64,000 bases of DNA from Rhyacichthys aspro. Taxonomy: Eukaryota; Chordata; Actinopteri; Gobiiformes; Rhyacichthyidae. The notes beneath the pieces are model-generated. The model searched no databases. It worked only from the letters and a program-made list of their open reading frames with translations, and was not told the origin of the DNA. Of this stretch, positions 34,511-47,058 are shown in pieces. Where the stretch lies: NCBI GenBank assembly GCA_036850595.1, contig CM072168.1:19958936-20022935 (forward strand). The letters run 5' to 3'. Numbering within the stretch: the first letter of the stretch is position 1; each line of letters begins with the position of its first letter. The translations under genes were made by a program, and so were the position numbers.

Positions 34511-36217
34511 TCATATATGGGACGCAGCCGTTTTGTGGTAGATCCCCGGTGCCAGCCCAGTCCCGGTGTGTCCCGTCAGAGCCGTGCTGGCCTCGCTGTA
34601 CATGGACGGCGGCGCAGTGCTCTTCCGTGTCCAGCAGGGGCAGAGCCGCGCCACAAACCTCCTCCAAGAGTCTAAGGTTTTCCCCGACCAGATCCACACT
34701 CCCGACGTGATGCCCACAACGAGGCACATGAAGTACTTCAGCATGAAAACGGCGTAGTCCGGGCCTAGTCCCGAGCGCTGGGGGTCGGAGAGGCACGAGC
34801 AAGCTAGCGCCCGCTCCCAACCGGGACGATAGTGCTGCTCGTAGACCAGACAAGCCACCACGATGGTCGCCGGGACAGTGTACAGCACCGTGAAGAGGCC
34901 TATCCGGATCATGAGCCGCTCCAGTTTGTCCGTCTTGGTCCCGCCTTGTTTTATGATGCTCCTGATCCGAAAAAGCGAAACAAAACCCGCTAGCAAGAAC
35001 AACGAACCGGTGAAGAGGTACACCACCAAAGGAGCCAGCACGAAACCCCTTAGATTTTCCAGATTTTGATTCCCGACGAAGCAAATCCCAGCAACGGGAT
35101 CGCCGTCGACAGAGCTCAAAGCCAAAACGACGATAGACTTGACGCTAGGGATGAGCCAAGCCGCCAAATGGAAGTACTGGGAGTATCCCGCGATGGCTTC
35201 ACTGCCCCATTTCATACCCGCCGCTAAAAACCACGTGAAAGAAAGCACCACCCACCAAATGGAGCTGGCCATGCCGAAAAAGTAGACCAGGAGGAAGACC
35301 AGAGTGCAGAGGGCGGGGCCTGTGGTGTCGTATAAAACGTGGAGTTGGTCGCCGTTGGTGCCACATGCGACTCGCTCGTGTCCCGCCACCAAACGGATGA
35401 TGTAGCCCAAAGATACGAAAAGGTAGCACGTGGCTAAGAAGATAATGGGCCGTTCTGGGTATTTGAAGCGCTCCATGTCGATGAGGAACGTCGCTACCGT
35501 GGTTAAAGTGGATATGAAGCATAAAACCGACCACAAACCGATCCAAAATCCAGTGAAAGTGTGCTCCTCGGTGGAAAAATAAGGCTGACGACAAGGCTGG
35601 GCGCAGTTGGGCAGCGGTCCGGTTTGAACGCGGCCGTAGAGAGCGTAGGAGTCTCTTTTAATCGGGACTAAAGGGTCTCGACAGCGACACTCCCGGTCAC
35701 AAAGAGGGGCGTTCGGATTCGAAGGTCGGGTGCGGCTTTTAGGGGTCGGTTTTGGAAAAGACGGGGCGATCGTCGTGGTCTCGCTGCTGTTTTGATCCAT
35801 GCAGAGCGTTTCGTCTCCGAGTTGGGGCAGTCGCTCGCAGCTCATCCTCTCGGGCCACTCGAAACCGTACTGGCTCATGAGAGGGGAGCAGCCCCGTTTG
35901 GCTCGCTCGCACACCGACCGACAGGGAGGCAGGGGTTTTCGGTAATCCGGCAGACAGATCGGAGTGTACATACTGCACAGGAAGAAGAGTAAATCCGGGG
36001 AACAGCGGATCCGGACCAGAGGCCAGAACTGGTGCACCTCCAGGCCCACCTCCTCCTGCGTGTCGTGGTTGAACTGGTTGGGCATGTAGGTGAGGTTGTA
36101 GCCGATGCCCCGACACATGGGCACCGTGATGGGCTCGCAGACCAGGTCCTTAGAGGCTCCCGAAGACAGGGACGGACCGGAGACGAGCAGGAGCAGGACC
36201 AGCGCGAGGGACGCCAT
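34511..36217 (-). CDS. fzd5: FZD5, frizzled class receptor 5
   Basis: A single coding exon encodes 568 residues (human FZD5: 585). A signal peptide (about 1-21) is followed by the cysteine-rich Wnt-binding domain with all ten cysteines (27, 35, 72, 81, 88, 99, 103, 110, 127, 139) and a glycosylation site at Asn41. Seven membrane segments run from about 223 to 511. The Dishevelled-binding KTLDSW is at 513-518. The C-terminus TAASHI ends in a class I PDZ ligand (S-H-I). The ending STALTGHTG...YHK matches FZD5, not FZD8, and the position between ccnyl1 and plekhm3 agrees. It is a plasma-membrane Wnt receptor signalling through Dishevelled. The frame stays open upstream for 36 codons, but a 3' splice acceptor (TCTTTTTCCAG, AG at 36236-36235) lies 17 bp before the ATG, so that extension is intronic. 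Confidence 0.98.
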   Translation of the reverse strand: MASLALVLLLLVSGPSLSSGASKDLVCEPITVPMCRGIGYNLTYMPNQFNHDTQEEVGLEVHQFWPLVRIRCSPDLLFFLCSMYTPICLPDYRKPLPPCRSVCERAKRGCSPLMSQYGFEWPERMSCERLPQLGDETLCMDQNSSETTTIAPSFPKPTPKSRTRPSNPNAPLCDRECRCRDPLVPIKRDSYALYGRVQTGPLPNCAQPCRQPYFSTEEHTFTGFWIGLWSVLCFISTLTTVATFLIDMERFKYPERPIIFLATCYLFVSLGYIIRLVAGHERVACGTNGDQLHVLYDTTGPALCTLVFLLVYFFGMASSIWWVVLSFTWFLAAGMKWGSEAIAGYSQYFHLAAWLIPSVKSIVVLALSSVDGDPVAGICFVGNQNLENLRGFVLAPLVVYLFTGSLFLLAGFVSLFRIRSIIKQGGTKTDKLERLMIRIGLFTVLYTVPATIVVACLVYEQHYRPGWERALACSCLSDPQRSGLGPDYAVFMLKYFMCLVVGITSGVWIWSGKTLDSWRRFVARLCPCWTRKSTAPPSMYSEASTALTGHTGTGLAPGIYHKTAASHI

Positions 36218-36234
36218 GGAGACTTCACCGATCA

Positions 36235-37745
36235 CTGGAAAAAGAGACGAAGAGGAGTTACAAATAAAGCCATTGTTGTCCCTTTTTCTTGGTTCCATTC
36301 TTGGCTTGAGACTAGATCTAAACAAAGTAAATGATGTGATCTTTACGTTTCTCTGTGTTTTTGTGGAAGAGACTTTAGTGAAGACTTGTGACTGTCCTTT
36401 TCCTCTGAATTCAGATTAATTTGAGGCACCTTCTTCAGACTTACTCTGCCTTTAACAAACATGATGGAGTTTTGCTGCTAGAAAACATTTTCAAAGTCAG
36501 TGTATGTCTCTTTTTGTCATGGCCTCGATGGCTCTGACAAGTTCTCCTTTAGATCTCTGTCATTTATAAATTCAAAATTGGGCATTATTTTTTACATAAA
36601 TGCATAATCTATAATGATGCAGCTCTAGTTTTTCTCATAAACCTCTGTAAGTCTACAGTTTGTGTGTTCTTTCTTTTACACAGAAGCCTACATAACCTTC
36701 ACACTTTTTACCCATAGATCTGTTTGTGGTTGATCCATTAAAATATATTTTACATCCTGCCTCTGTTTCAAATCAAACTCCTGATTAACTTTTCTCAACA
36801 CTATCTATTAAATCAAAAGCAGTAAAAGACAGAAACAGAAAGATGACAAAACCCACTTGGAGCCTTTTCTTTTTCATAAATATCCTCTAAATATCTTAGT
36901 TGTAGTGTCATCAAACATGTTTTTACAGATATGTGTTCTCTTTAGACGCTAGTGTCTCTAAAGTCACAGATAAACACGGCTGTAGTAATATCCAGACTCT
37001 ATATTTAAGGTAAAAAAGTTACACAGAGCTGCTTTAAGCTTTAATATGAATAAACCATTTCTGTTTTTATACACTGGCTCAAAAAATGCTCACTGAAACG
37101 TTCAAATTTAATTTAACTAGTGTCATTTGTGAATATTTGGGGTGATAACTGTTAATAGAGTTATGTTTGATTCAAATATGTTTCCAAAATAATGAAAAAT
37201 CCATACGTTTTCCAAAATAACGTGAGTTTTCCAGGTTTTCCATGACCATATCCTGCATATTCCCTTCTCTAGCTTTAACTTTCATTTGGATTAAATGTTA
37301 AAATGAACTCAGTGTTTAATAATGACCCAAATTTCAAACTAAAACACGGACAGTGTCTAATGCAAATGTGGACAACAATAAAGCGCTTAATCCTCATAAA
37401 ATAGACTCAAAGTGACTTGATATTTGAATTACTTTGCATTTTTTCTGTATGAATTTCAAACTAAAACCTACTTCGTGAAAGAAGATGGTTGAAGGTCTAA
37501 CGCAGTTCACTCCAGGATCCTCTCTTTCTGCTTCATGAACCAGGTTTGAAAGTTAAACCGGAGGTAAATCCACAAACTGAGCTGTCAATCATTCACCACA
37601 GATCCGGCTCCGATCATTCTGGAGAAAGTCCATCTCCGCTGCGAACTTTTCAGGAAATTTAACGACCCGGTAACATTTTGAACACTCTATTTTTCCCACA
37701 AAAGTTCAAAACGTGCGTCATGAGTTCAGGAGTCAGGCGTAAAAC
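36235..37745 (-). other. fzd5: Probable 5' UTR intron of fzd5
   Basis: Noncoding AT-rich DNA upstream of the fzd5 acceptor. Vertebrate FZD5 has a noncoding first exon. No exon can be placed exactly. Confidence 0.4.
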
Positions 37746-37990
37746 GTGTCCAAAACGCGTCCCAAATCCACATTAGATCCGAGTTGGGCTGTTTTTCCTC
37801 AAGAATTTAAAGTTGAGAGTCCGCTGAGGGGTTCGTGTTGGAAAAAAAAACGAGCCAATCACGGCAGCGGTGCGCGGCGCGTGCCCAGGTGCGCGCTGCT
37901 CGAGCCTCGGGACCAAATGAAGTCCCACAGAAAACAGCAGCGCCTCATCAACTGCACTGCTGCGTTCAGGGGCGGTCCGAAATGTCACAA
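37746..37990 (-). promoter_or_regulatory. fzd5: CpG-rich block, candidate fzd5 promoter/first exon
   Basis: A short CpG island-like segment (densest 37850-37930, with CGCGGCGCGTG and GTGCGCGCTGCTCGAG) lies 1.6 kb upstream of the fzd5 ATG. It has a CCAAT-type sequence AGCCAATCACGG at 37852. The position and composition fit the fzd5 promoter, but the start site is inferred. Confidence 0.45.
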
Positions 37991-38319
37991 TCAGAACGAA
38001 AGCACACGATTCAGAAAAGAAGGAAATGTGGAGGCAGTGTTTTATGCTTTATTTTGTTTTGTTGCTTTGTATTAATTGGTTAAAAAGCACTTTAGTGTAA
38101 ATTCTGTTGGTAAAATGTGTAAAAATAAAAAGGCTTGGCTTTTATAACAATATAATGTAACAATAGCCGTGAGCACCACCGGCTCAATCACAAAAATCTG
38201 ACAAATTAAAAAGCTACAAGCCACAAGTCACTGGACTCCACAATGGTTCTGATTAAATAAATAAAACAGTTAATGTGCTCCATGTTGATGAAAAAAAATG
38301 CTTAAACTGGTTAGATGCT

Positions 38320-38395
38320 AAACTGCTTTTCATTGCCTTGTTCTTGTGCATGTTTAATGACAATAAAGTTGAATCTAATCTAATCTAATTTAAAG
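38320..38395 (+). repeat. 3' end of a LINE-type retrotransposon
   Basis: GTGCATGTTTAATGACAATAAAGTTGAATC followed by short ATCTA-type tandem units (TCTAATCTAATCTAATT) is the usual 3' tail of L2/CR1-like fish LINEs. The 5' extent is not visible. Confidence 0.6.
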
Positions 38396-39660
38396 GTTAG
38401 TTCAGGATCAACCCTCAGCTTTCGGTATCACAAAGCTGCATTTAAAACGTGGAAAGTCTCTCAGTTTTGTTGGTTGTTCATTCATTTAGTCTCTGTTTGG
38501 TTTTGAGGAGAGACAAATCTGGGACAGGCTCCATTAGTTTTAAACATAAACATCTACAAACGCTGAAGAAAAGTCAGGAGGAGGCGTTCAAGAAGCTGAT
38601 AACAGTTGGAATAAAAGACTCTTTGAACCAAAATCACCTTGGATTCTTGACTGACCTGGCCTTGAGGAGCTCCAGGTTTCCTTCTGCAAGACACTGTTTA
38701 ACGTAAAATGCCAACAGACAAAAGAAAAGAAGAATAAAACAGTTTAATAAATGATGTGAGCTTCTTTACTCCCACTCAAGAATAGACTCCTCATGTTTAT
38801 TGTCCTTTATTAACTCATATTAAGCAGGATTCACAGGTTTGAAAACCAACATGGCCCTTGACATCCTCCTTTTTGTTTTCTTCAGTGAATTAAACTCAAA
38901 TCCAGGAAACTGTAGCTGCCTTTTCCCAAAGACGTGCTGTATTTACTCGTCACCTTCTCGTTCTTAAATCAAACGGGCATCATTCATCCACGTGTCCACA
39001 GTAACCACCACAAACAAATCCGTGCTGCCTCAGAGTTACAAAGGTCAGAGCGCAGAGCGGGGCCAAAGTCCCGGGGCGTGTTTGTGGTGTTTGTTTGGTG
39101 TGTGTTCAGTTTATCGGTGAGGACAGATTTACCTTCACTCAGGTTACGTCGATAAATGAAGGGAAACGGTGAAGAGTTTACGGCACAAAGTCCTGACGGT
39201 GGGTTTTCCTCGAGGCTCGACCGGTTTCACTTAAACACAACAAGATCTCTGCCAGGTTACCACGGCAACACACAGGCGTCCATGAATAATCAGAGGAGCC
39301 CAGAGTTTACCTGAGTCTCGGCCGCGTCCGGGACGACTCATTCCTCGTTGATAATGGTTTTCTTTCCTCAGTTAAACTCAGAGTGAACAGACGCAGAGTC
39401 GACTGAACCAACTGTAAAAGGAAACTTTGAGTTAAACTGGTCTGAATCTGAAAAACCTGGTTCAGATTTAAACTCTTGAGTTGGTTGGGTCTGTTTTTTG
39501 TGGATGTAAGTGCAGCACCAAACACTGATAAGACACTAAACACAAGATACAGTTTATTAGAGTTTATTAGTTTATTAGAGACGACTGGTTCTGTTGCTGC
39601 TCTGGACGTTAAAGTTTGAGTCTTAAAAATAAGAGTATAAGTAGTTGTCTTTGTGTAAAG

Positions 39661-40390
39661 CAGCGGTGTCGAACTCAAAGTGGTGAAGGGCCAAAGATGA
39701 TGACATTTGGAAGCTTTTATTACATTTTGAATGTGACATTTCATCTTCATTTGAGTCTTACATAAGTTATCTTTTAACATGAATTCCCTTCTTTCATGGA
39801 ATAGTAAAATATAATTGTTTTTAAACAGGTTTTAGTTGGATTTAAACAGGTTGTTGTCAGATTTTAACAAGTTTAAGTCAGATTTGAACAGGTTTTAGTC
39901 AGATTTGAACAGGTTTTAGTCAGATTTGAACAGGTTTTAGTCAGATTTGAACACATTTTAGTTGGATTTAAACAGGTTTTAGTTGGATTTAAACAGGTTT
40001 TAGTTATATTTGAACAGGTTTTAGTCAGATTTGAACACATTTTAGTTGGATTTAAACAGGTTTTAGTTGGATTTAAACAGGTTTTAATTATATTTGAACA
40101 GGTTTTAGACAGATTTGAACACATTTTAGTCAGATTTGAATAGGTTTTGGATGGATTTAAACAGATTTTAGTTATATTTGAACAGGTTTTAGTCATATTT
40201 GAACACATTTTAGTTGGATTTAAACAGGTTTTAGTTGGATTTGAACAGGTTTTGGATGGATTTTAACAGGTTTTATTGATCTTTGAAGCAAAAATCAAAT
40301 CCATTCAAACCATATGCCAAAAACATCACCTTCTAAATGTATTGAAAGGCCTCATAAAACTTTGCAAAGGGCCACATTTTGCCCCTGGGC
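39661..40390 (-). mobile_element. hAT-type element related to 7037-7564, array expanded
   Basis: The left end CAGCGGTGTCGAACTCAAAG matches the right terminus of the 7037-7564 element read on the opposite strand. The next 120 bp (ACATTTGGAAGCTTTTATT, TTTGAGTCTTAC) also match. The interior (about 39830-40280) is an array of 21-bp units (ACAGGTTTTAGTTGGATTT). The far end has GGGCCACATTTTGCCCCTGGG, corresponding to the subterminal GGCCTGGGGGCCAAATGCGGCCC, but the last terminal repeat is lost. Confidence 0.8.
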
Positions 40391-40443
40391 AACAGTGGAG
40401 CACCTTTAGAGGCACCTCCGTTATCGAACTGTACCACTTTTGT

Positions 40444-40459
40444 CCCCCCCCCCCCCCCC
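40444..40459 (+). repeat. Poly-C run of 16
   Basis: Sixteen consecutive C residues. Copy number may be uncertain in the assembly. Confidence 0.9.
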
Positions 40460-40899
40460 GAAAAACTGGATAATCCTCATTCAATCAAAAGAAGAATCAA
40501 AAAGATGCCATTGATTCTGATTAGGTCACTATTTAAGTCCTTTCTCTTGTTCCAAATGACACGAGTATTTTAACAAGATTTCGAGCTGCAAACAGGACAG
40601 AAGCCTTTGAGCCTGAAGCTGCTGAAAAGCCTCTGAACAAGCAGGTCACTGGGAACACTGGGGCCCTGCCAGCTTTGTGCAGCCGCTCCGTAAATGTCAG
40701 GTGGGTTCACTGAGTGTTTGTGTGTTAAACCGTCCTCTGGTGTCGGGACGAGGGGAGGGAGGGGAGGCCCGACCGTTGCTCCTCTCGTCCCGTTCTTTCC
40801 AATGTCCTCTTTTCCTCCTTAAACTGTCTTTTGTTTTGGTTTTCGTTGGCATTTGTGCTCCGTCGTCGTTCAAATGAGTCTTGACGAGCCCGCGGGCCA

Positions 40900-41040
40900 C
40901 TGGAGAAGCACAAAGGACCGGGCTCCACTCGCTACAGTTGATCCATTGTGGCCGTCCCGCGATGCACTAATTGGCGATGACAATTAAGCGCGGTCGACAC
41001 TCAGCTTTAATTTGTGCGCTCGGACGAAATGAGAAATACG
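40900..41040. promoter_or_regulatory. Candidate conserved noncoding regulatory element
   Basis: A GC-balanced island in AT-rich DNA with clustered SOX/TCF-like and homeodomain-like motifs: CACAAAGG, CCATTGTGG, CTAATTGG and ACAATTAAGC. It lies between fzd5 and plekhm3 and contains no reading frame. Inference from composition and motifs only. Confidence 0.35.
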
Positions 41041-43312
41041 TCAGAGTAAAACCAGAGCCTGCCAGAAGCATTTGGTCTCACACAATCTGCATATTCATCA
41101 ATAAAGGTTTATGTTCACTTCCATTTAACGCAGTCTGAGCATTTCCTGACAGTTAAAGCACGTCCATATATTATCACTGGACTGGGTTTAGGTTCAATTA
41201 GAAAAAATGTCACAACAAAGGCCTTTATTCTGTGTTGAGCGTTCTTCACTTTCCACTAAAAGGAAATAAAAGTCACGTGTGAGAATTAATAGTTCATAAG
41301 GTTTGAGTGCAGCTATTTTATGAAAACAAACACTATTGATAGATTATAAGTAATGGATATGGCACCAACCTAATTTAGTTACTGATTTCACCAGTGGCTA
41401 ATTGAGGAGTTGCAGAAAAAAAAACCTCCTTGGAGCTTAGTGTTTGGATGAACTTTAAAAATGACAGTATTAGACTTTTTCTTAATAAAAATGACACTGC
41501 ACTTTCCCACTTTTAAGTTCAGGACGACACGGAAAACGGCCGCAAACAACAACAAAAAAAAAACCCATAAAAATAAAAAGTTTCTGTATTTTTCGCCAAT
41601 GAACAACTCTGAAAATCAACAGTGACCATGACTCTAGCTTCAGGTCAAATAATACAGTTTTTACAAACAGTATTTCCAACACAAGTAAGACAAAAGACTG
41701 TTTTTCTGTTTTTGACAAGCTCATCCTGGCCAGCCATACCCATTCATTTGCAATAAGAGCTCACAAATTGTAGGTTCAGTAACTTTTGGTTTGACTTTAC
41801 AGTTTTTAAAAGCTCATGTCGAGGCTTTTATTGTGGTGAACGTGTCTCTGCAGAGGCTCATTTTACAGTTGAACTGGAGAAATACACTAATCAGACTGGA
41901 GCAGGGCCTGTTATTATTAATATAGAATTAATACAAACAGATGAAACTTCAAATGCACTGTTTAAGACACGATTTAAATCACTATAACGCTCTTTAGGAA
42001 ACAGTCACAGGAGAAAAAATAGAGCTAAACAAAACAGAAAACAATGTGATCTATGTGTTTTATGTGTTTTTAAACCCCACTGTTAGATATGTTTTCCCTG
42101 TTTCCCTTTGTTCGCTCTTCTTTATGTGTTTTTTATGTAATTCATTGGCTTTGACTTCCTGCATTTGGTCCAAAAACTTTCATACAACAAATCAATTGGA
42201 GTTCGGTTCAGTTTCAGTTTCAGTCCAGACCGAGACCACCTCTTTTTGCCGGAACAGAGAGCAGCTGTTTGAAGCTTCACACCAAAAACTGGAAAGTCCA
42301 AAACTCCAGACCAAACAGTGCAGAGACGACAGCTGCCTTTACTCTCATTCAGACTCTTGCGTAGCTTTATCGGACACATATATGAAGGAATTCTTGAGAG
42401 TCCACATGAAACTGATGGCACTTTCTGCTCACAAACTACTACTGTATTAGTTCTAGTCTTGGATTTAGCTACAGACCCTTTGATGGCTTCTTTGAATTGA
42501 ATGTTTTTCTATTTTAATGAAGGGGCGGGATCAGACTGACAGAGCACAGATAAAACATTTGTATAAAACAGAAAAAGACACCTCACATTTACTGTTAGGA
42601 GGTCTTTATTGGCATCGGTGGCTTGTGGATAAATCAAAACAGCTCCCTGTACCTCACAACTTGCATAAGAGTTTGGCTGCAACCAAAAGAAAACACTGAT
42701 AAAAAAAAATAACTTAATAAAAAGTGCAAATGAGAGAAGAGTTTCAGTCCAGTTTCAGCTCAATCTCCTTCAAAAAAACAAAAACATAATCGAGTCAAAC
42801 GTACAGCAATTTTCATTTTGTGCCTGCGACATAAACGAGCAACAAGGTTTAAATGGTACAATATTCATGTAAAAATGGGGTTATTGGATACTTTTGGAGC
42901 TCATTTATTCATTCCTAGTTTGGAGAAGCAGACAGGAGCAACGGCACAAAGACTAAACCATGTTCTGATGTAAATGTGGTCCACAGAAAATATTTCCACG
43001 ATATATTTGCTGAGAAACGACCCATATTTTTGTTCAGAAGTCTACTTTGAAGAGGAAGGTCAAAGTTCTGACAAAACAGGAAAAAAAAAAACATCTATAG
43101 CATGAAAAAACACAAATACCTTCAAAGTTTGCGTCTGCTCCTGTTTGCGCCTCCAAACCGGGGCTGCACTGACAATCATCCACTGTAGAGAATAAGTTAT
43201 CAAAGTATCTCATAGACCCACTTTTACAAAATCCTGAACTATAACTTTAAGAGAGTCTGCATCAAAGCTAATTCACAAAAAGGCAATGGTCACAAAAATG
43301 TGAAAAATCATT

Positions 43313-43756
43313 TTAAAGGTCTCCTATTATGCAGTTTTCCAAATAATGTTACTTACTAAATCCAATTTCTTATACATTTTTCTAAATATTCACCAGCGTA
43401 TAAGTAATAAAAATGTGTTACTGTCTCTTTAAGCCCCTCCCCTTACTTCAGGTGTGCTCTGATTGGTCAGTGGGACGTATATCAATTATATATCAATACT
43501 ATATCAATCTTTAAGACTGATCCATTACATAACCTTTAAAACAAGTCCCTCCCAAGCTCCTTTCCTTTTTGGGGGCATATTCAAACATGTCCGGGCTGGG
43601 GTCATTTGTGACATCACTAAATCCAGCCACAAATCGATTGAGCTGTGTCAGGAAGGATTTACAAAACACCAGAATCAGATTTGGGACTTGGTAGACCTTT
43701 TGTATGACTTACTAAACTCCACTTACAAAAGAAAAAGCATAATAGGTGACCTTTAA
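43313..43756. mobile_element. Inverted-repeat element bounded by TTAA
   Basis: The 444-bp segment begins TTAAAGGTCTCCTATTATGC and ends GCATAATAGGTGACCTTTAA. These are 20-bp inverted repeats with one mismatch. Both ends carry TTAA, the target used by piggyBac-type transposons, so it may be a non-autonomous piggyBac-like MITE. No transposase frame is present. Confidence 0.7.
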
Positions 43757-46700
43757 TTTGGTAAATAAAAATAAATCTGTATTTTCCATCCTTCTATAGC
43801 TTTTATTAGCCTGAGCAGCCATAAATGTTAGCTTTACAAAGTGAAATAAGTCTGGTGTCGCTTCCCTTTCCATATATTTACACTTTATGTAAATCTTGTT
43901 GCACCAATCATAACTGTTTAGACTAAATCTTTGTATAGAATAGATACGGCTGTCCAGGCTTTATACAAATTATATGCTAATTTTGTGCTCTATTTATCTT
44001 CCAGCTCAATACAGAAAAAAAACATGACACTTTCTCTTAATATTTTGTTACATTTTTCAAGAACAGAAAAAAATGCCTTGTGCAATAATAGATAAATAAT
44101 CTCCGACAGCAACAAAAACAACTCGAATTCAAGCCTCACATTTGGATTTATGCAGCAGGCACAATCAGTAAACAATAACTTAAACACTTCCTTTTTTAAC
44201 ATCACATGACCTTCATTAATGCAACAACAAAACCCTGGAGTAGAGCAGAATAAACTGGGAATAATAATGTCCCACATGCTTCAGTAACTTCAGCTACTGC
44301 TTCTCACAAACAAATACATTTGCCCCAACTTACACGTAACAGATTAATCTCTCTTTTGACAAAACTGAAGAAAACACAGAAAAAGGGAATGGAGCAGCAG
44401 CTGTGTTCCCGTTCAGACGCGATATTAAAGGTGCATTTGGTAGATTTTGTTGCATAGAGTTGAATAAAATGCAACAAATCAGTCAAAACTAGGATTTAAA
44501 TTCTCTTTTTCAACATGTTTTCTATTAAGGCTAAGAACATTTATGAATTTAATTGATTTTTTTTCTAGATTTTTATCATTTTTTATCTGTTTTCACTGTT
44601 TATAGACAGCATGTCCCTACAAGGCTACCGTAGTTGCTCACAGGCTGCAGAAAGAGGAGTGTGGGTTTGCAGTTTTGCAAAGATGACTGGAGACTTTAAC
44701 ACAAATAAATACAAATTAAAACATAAATAAATACAAATTGAAACACAAATAAATACAGATTCGACTGAACCCAAAATTTGTTAACTTGACTTTTTGTTTG
44801 TATAAATATTAAAACAAAAAATTAGCCATAGTGCATCAAAAACAAGCCCAAACCAAACCACTTCATTAATTCCTAAACTTTTACATAATACTGCCATTTA
44901 ATTGAAATACAAAAAGAACAGTGCAAAAAATACTCAAAAAGAAAGTAGAAAAGAATAAATAATTTCCTTTTGTGATAATTAAGGTGCAAGGGTGGATTTG
45001 TTGTTTAAACAAAGTAAAAGAAAAAACATAGGAGCCTTGATAAACTAAATGGAGGCATGTTATACTGAACAACATGGACCATCCCCTGCATTAGGCTTTT
45101 TTACTTTCTTCAGATTTGTTAGATTCTTTTTATTGTTAGCTTTTTTCCCCACAATGTGTTTATAACGTTTATAATTTACCATTTAAAACAGGGCAGATTT
45201 CACCAAGTTCAAGTTGAAAAATTAGCCGTTGTTAGCTCCATTAGCTTCTAATGCTAATGGCTAAAAGTAGTTAAATGTCAATGTCAAGGCAGGCTTTTAT
45301 AAATCAAACTCGACTTTGGCTTAAAGCTAACCCTTGCTAAATGGACCCACACCTATTTACTGTCAATTGAGGTTAAAATTACTTTTTCATTGATTAAACA
45401 CTGATGAAAACATTAATTTTCGGCTCTGTTTCCATCAATAGATCCATTCAAACTGTATCTTACACCTTTACTTTTACCTGATAACAGTTTTTGAGGAACA
45501 CAGCTGCTGGGACAGAGACAGAAAAGCGTCGAGACCTTTACTCATGAAAGCAGTGGATCATAAAGGCCGTCTAAGTTTGCATAGAAATACTAAAAGCTAA
45601 AGCTGCTATAATGTTTGGATTCTGCGTGAATAAAGCACAAATAGGATTCACAGAGGAAGGAGGAAGAAGAGGGAAAGGCAACAATCGAAGAATAAGTTAC
45701 AGTATTATATTATTGCCTTGTTATTTTACAGAAAGAACAAGATGTGCTCCGAGGAACATGGCGTCCCTCTGAAGGTTAAGTCTGTTCACATTTACACTGG
45801 TTTTATGGGAACACTGATAAAATGATAAAACACATACTTTGTTAAATAGCTCGCACTGGAAAAAGAGGACATGAGTGGAAAAGTAAACACGATGGGCCCT
45901 TTTACAATTCAATACAACAAGGAGCAGCTATCGTCATGGGTTTCGTCTGCAGAAAACGAGCAGCAGGTACAGAGCTGGATTTGACTCTAGATAAATACGA
46001 CTCTTTGTTTTTTCCATTTCTTTAGAGTCAGCAAACATATAAAATAATGTAAGCATAGCATTTTCAAATAACCCAAGGCTCTTGAATACATTTACATGAG
46101 TAAGAAATACATGTCTGTGATGTCAAACGTACAGATAAAATAAAATGCTTCCCTTTTTGGACCAAATTTAAGTATGAATAAGTAAATATATGAAATTTCA
46201 AGTCCCTTATGATGCTCCTTTTGTACAGTACTGAGTGAAACTGGCCTCATGCTGCAGATCTACAGTGAGTTACACAAAAAGCAACTTGTGTCACTAAAAA
46301 CGACATACAGCCTCAAATTTTGGCAACTAATAGGAAAACTACTCAGGTTTTTGATACATAATGGGATTGGGCTTCTACCTTTAATGCAAGTTCTATCAGA
46401 GAACAGTAGCCATTGTCTCACTTTTATCAGTAAACTCCTTTTTTGAGACTGTTTTCCATCAAATCCCACTGACATCAACCCAAGACGACAGCTGCTCATC
46501 AAGATTTCACTCAAGACTTTAACTTTGAAATGGCCTCTTAATAAAACGATGTAAACAGTAAATCAAACATGTTTCTGTAAAAGATGGAAGACGAGGGTTA
46601 TAGGAAACACGTTGTAAGGCTGTGTTCGCACTAATACATTTTCATTTTGAGGCTAGAGAAAATCCAACATATTCAGTTTATTTATACGTTTTTATGAGTC

Positions 46701-47058
46701 TGTTTTGTTGTTGTTCTGCTAAAATGTGGACAGATATTGTCGCTCTACAAGGCTTTATTAAAATGAAAATGCATCAGTGCGGACGTAGCCTGGATATTCA
46801 CACTTTCAATCTGGATTAATTTGGGCTAAAAACATAAGAGATGACAATAACCTGGAGGAGTGTTTGGTGGATGAGTTCTCCCTGCTGTTTATCGATGGAA
46901 ATAGGGCTCAGCTGAGGTGTGTCCAGGTAAAACCCAAACCTGGCAACGCCGCTCCACTCTTTAAATCCAGGACTTGAGTTCAGAGCAGACTCTTGTCCCG
47001 TGTTGTGCCAGGTTTCCTATTGCACCTCTGTGTTTTTGTGGGTTTTTTTGGGCGTGTT

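Larger units (their letters stand above)
37991..47058. other. Intergenic region between fzd5 and plekhm3
   Basis: About 9 kb without recognisable exons. It includes a LINE tail, a hAT-related minisatellite (39661-40390), a poly-C run, a GC-rich motif-dense segment (40900-41040) and a TTAA-bounded inverted-repeat element (43313-43756). The right part is probably plekhm3 3' UTR. Minus-strand AATAAA candidates lie near 46754 and 42609, but none is decisive. Confidence 0.5.

Noticed and set aside
34494..35594. Long minus-strand ORFs (131 and 196 codons) overlapping fzd5
   Set aside because: Alternate-frame shadows of the fzd5 coding exon.
39873..40208. 111-codon minus-strand ORF with 7-residue repeats
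   Set aside because: Direct translation of the 21-bp transposon-derived array.
42046..42450. 134-codon plus-strand ORF and a 99-codon minus-strand ORF
   Set aside because: Low-complexity hydrophobic start, overlapping antisense frame and no homology signal.
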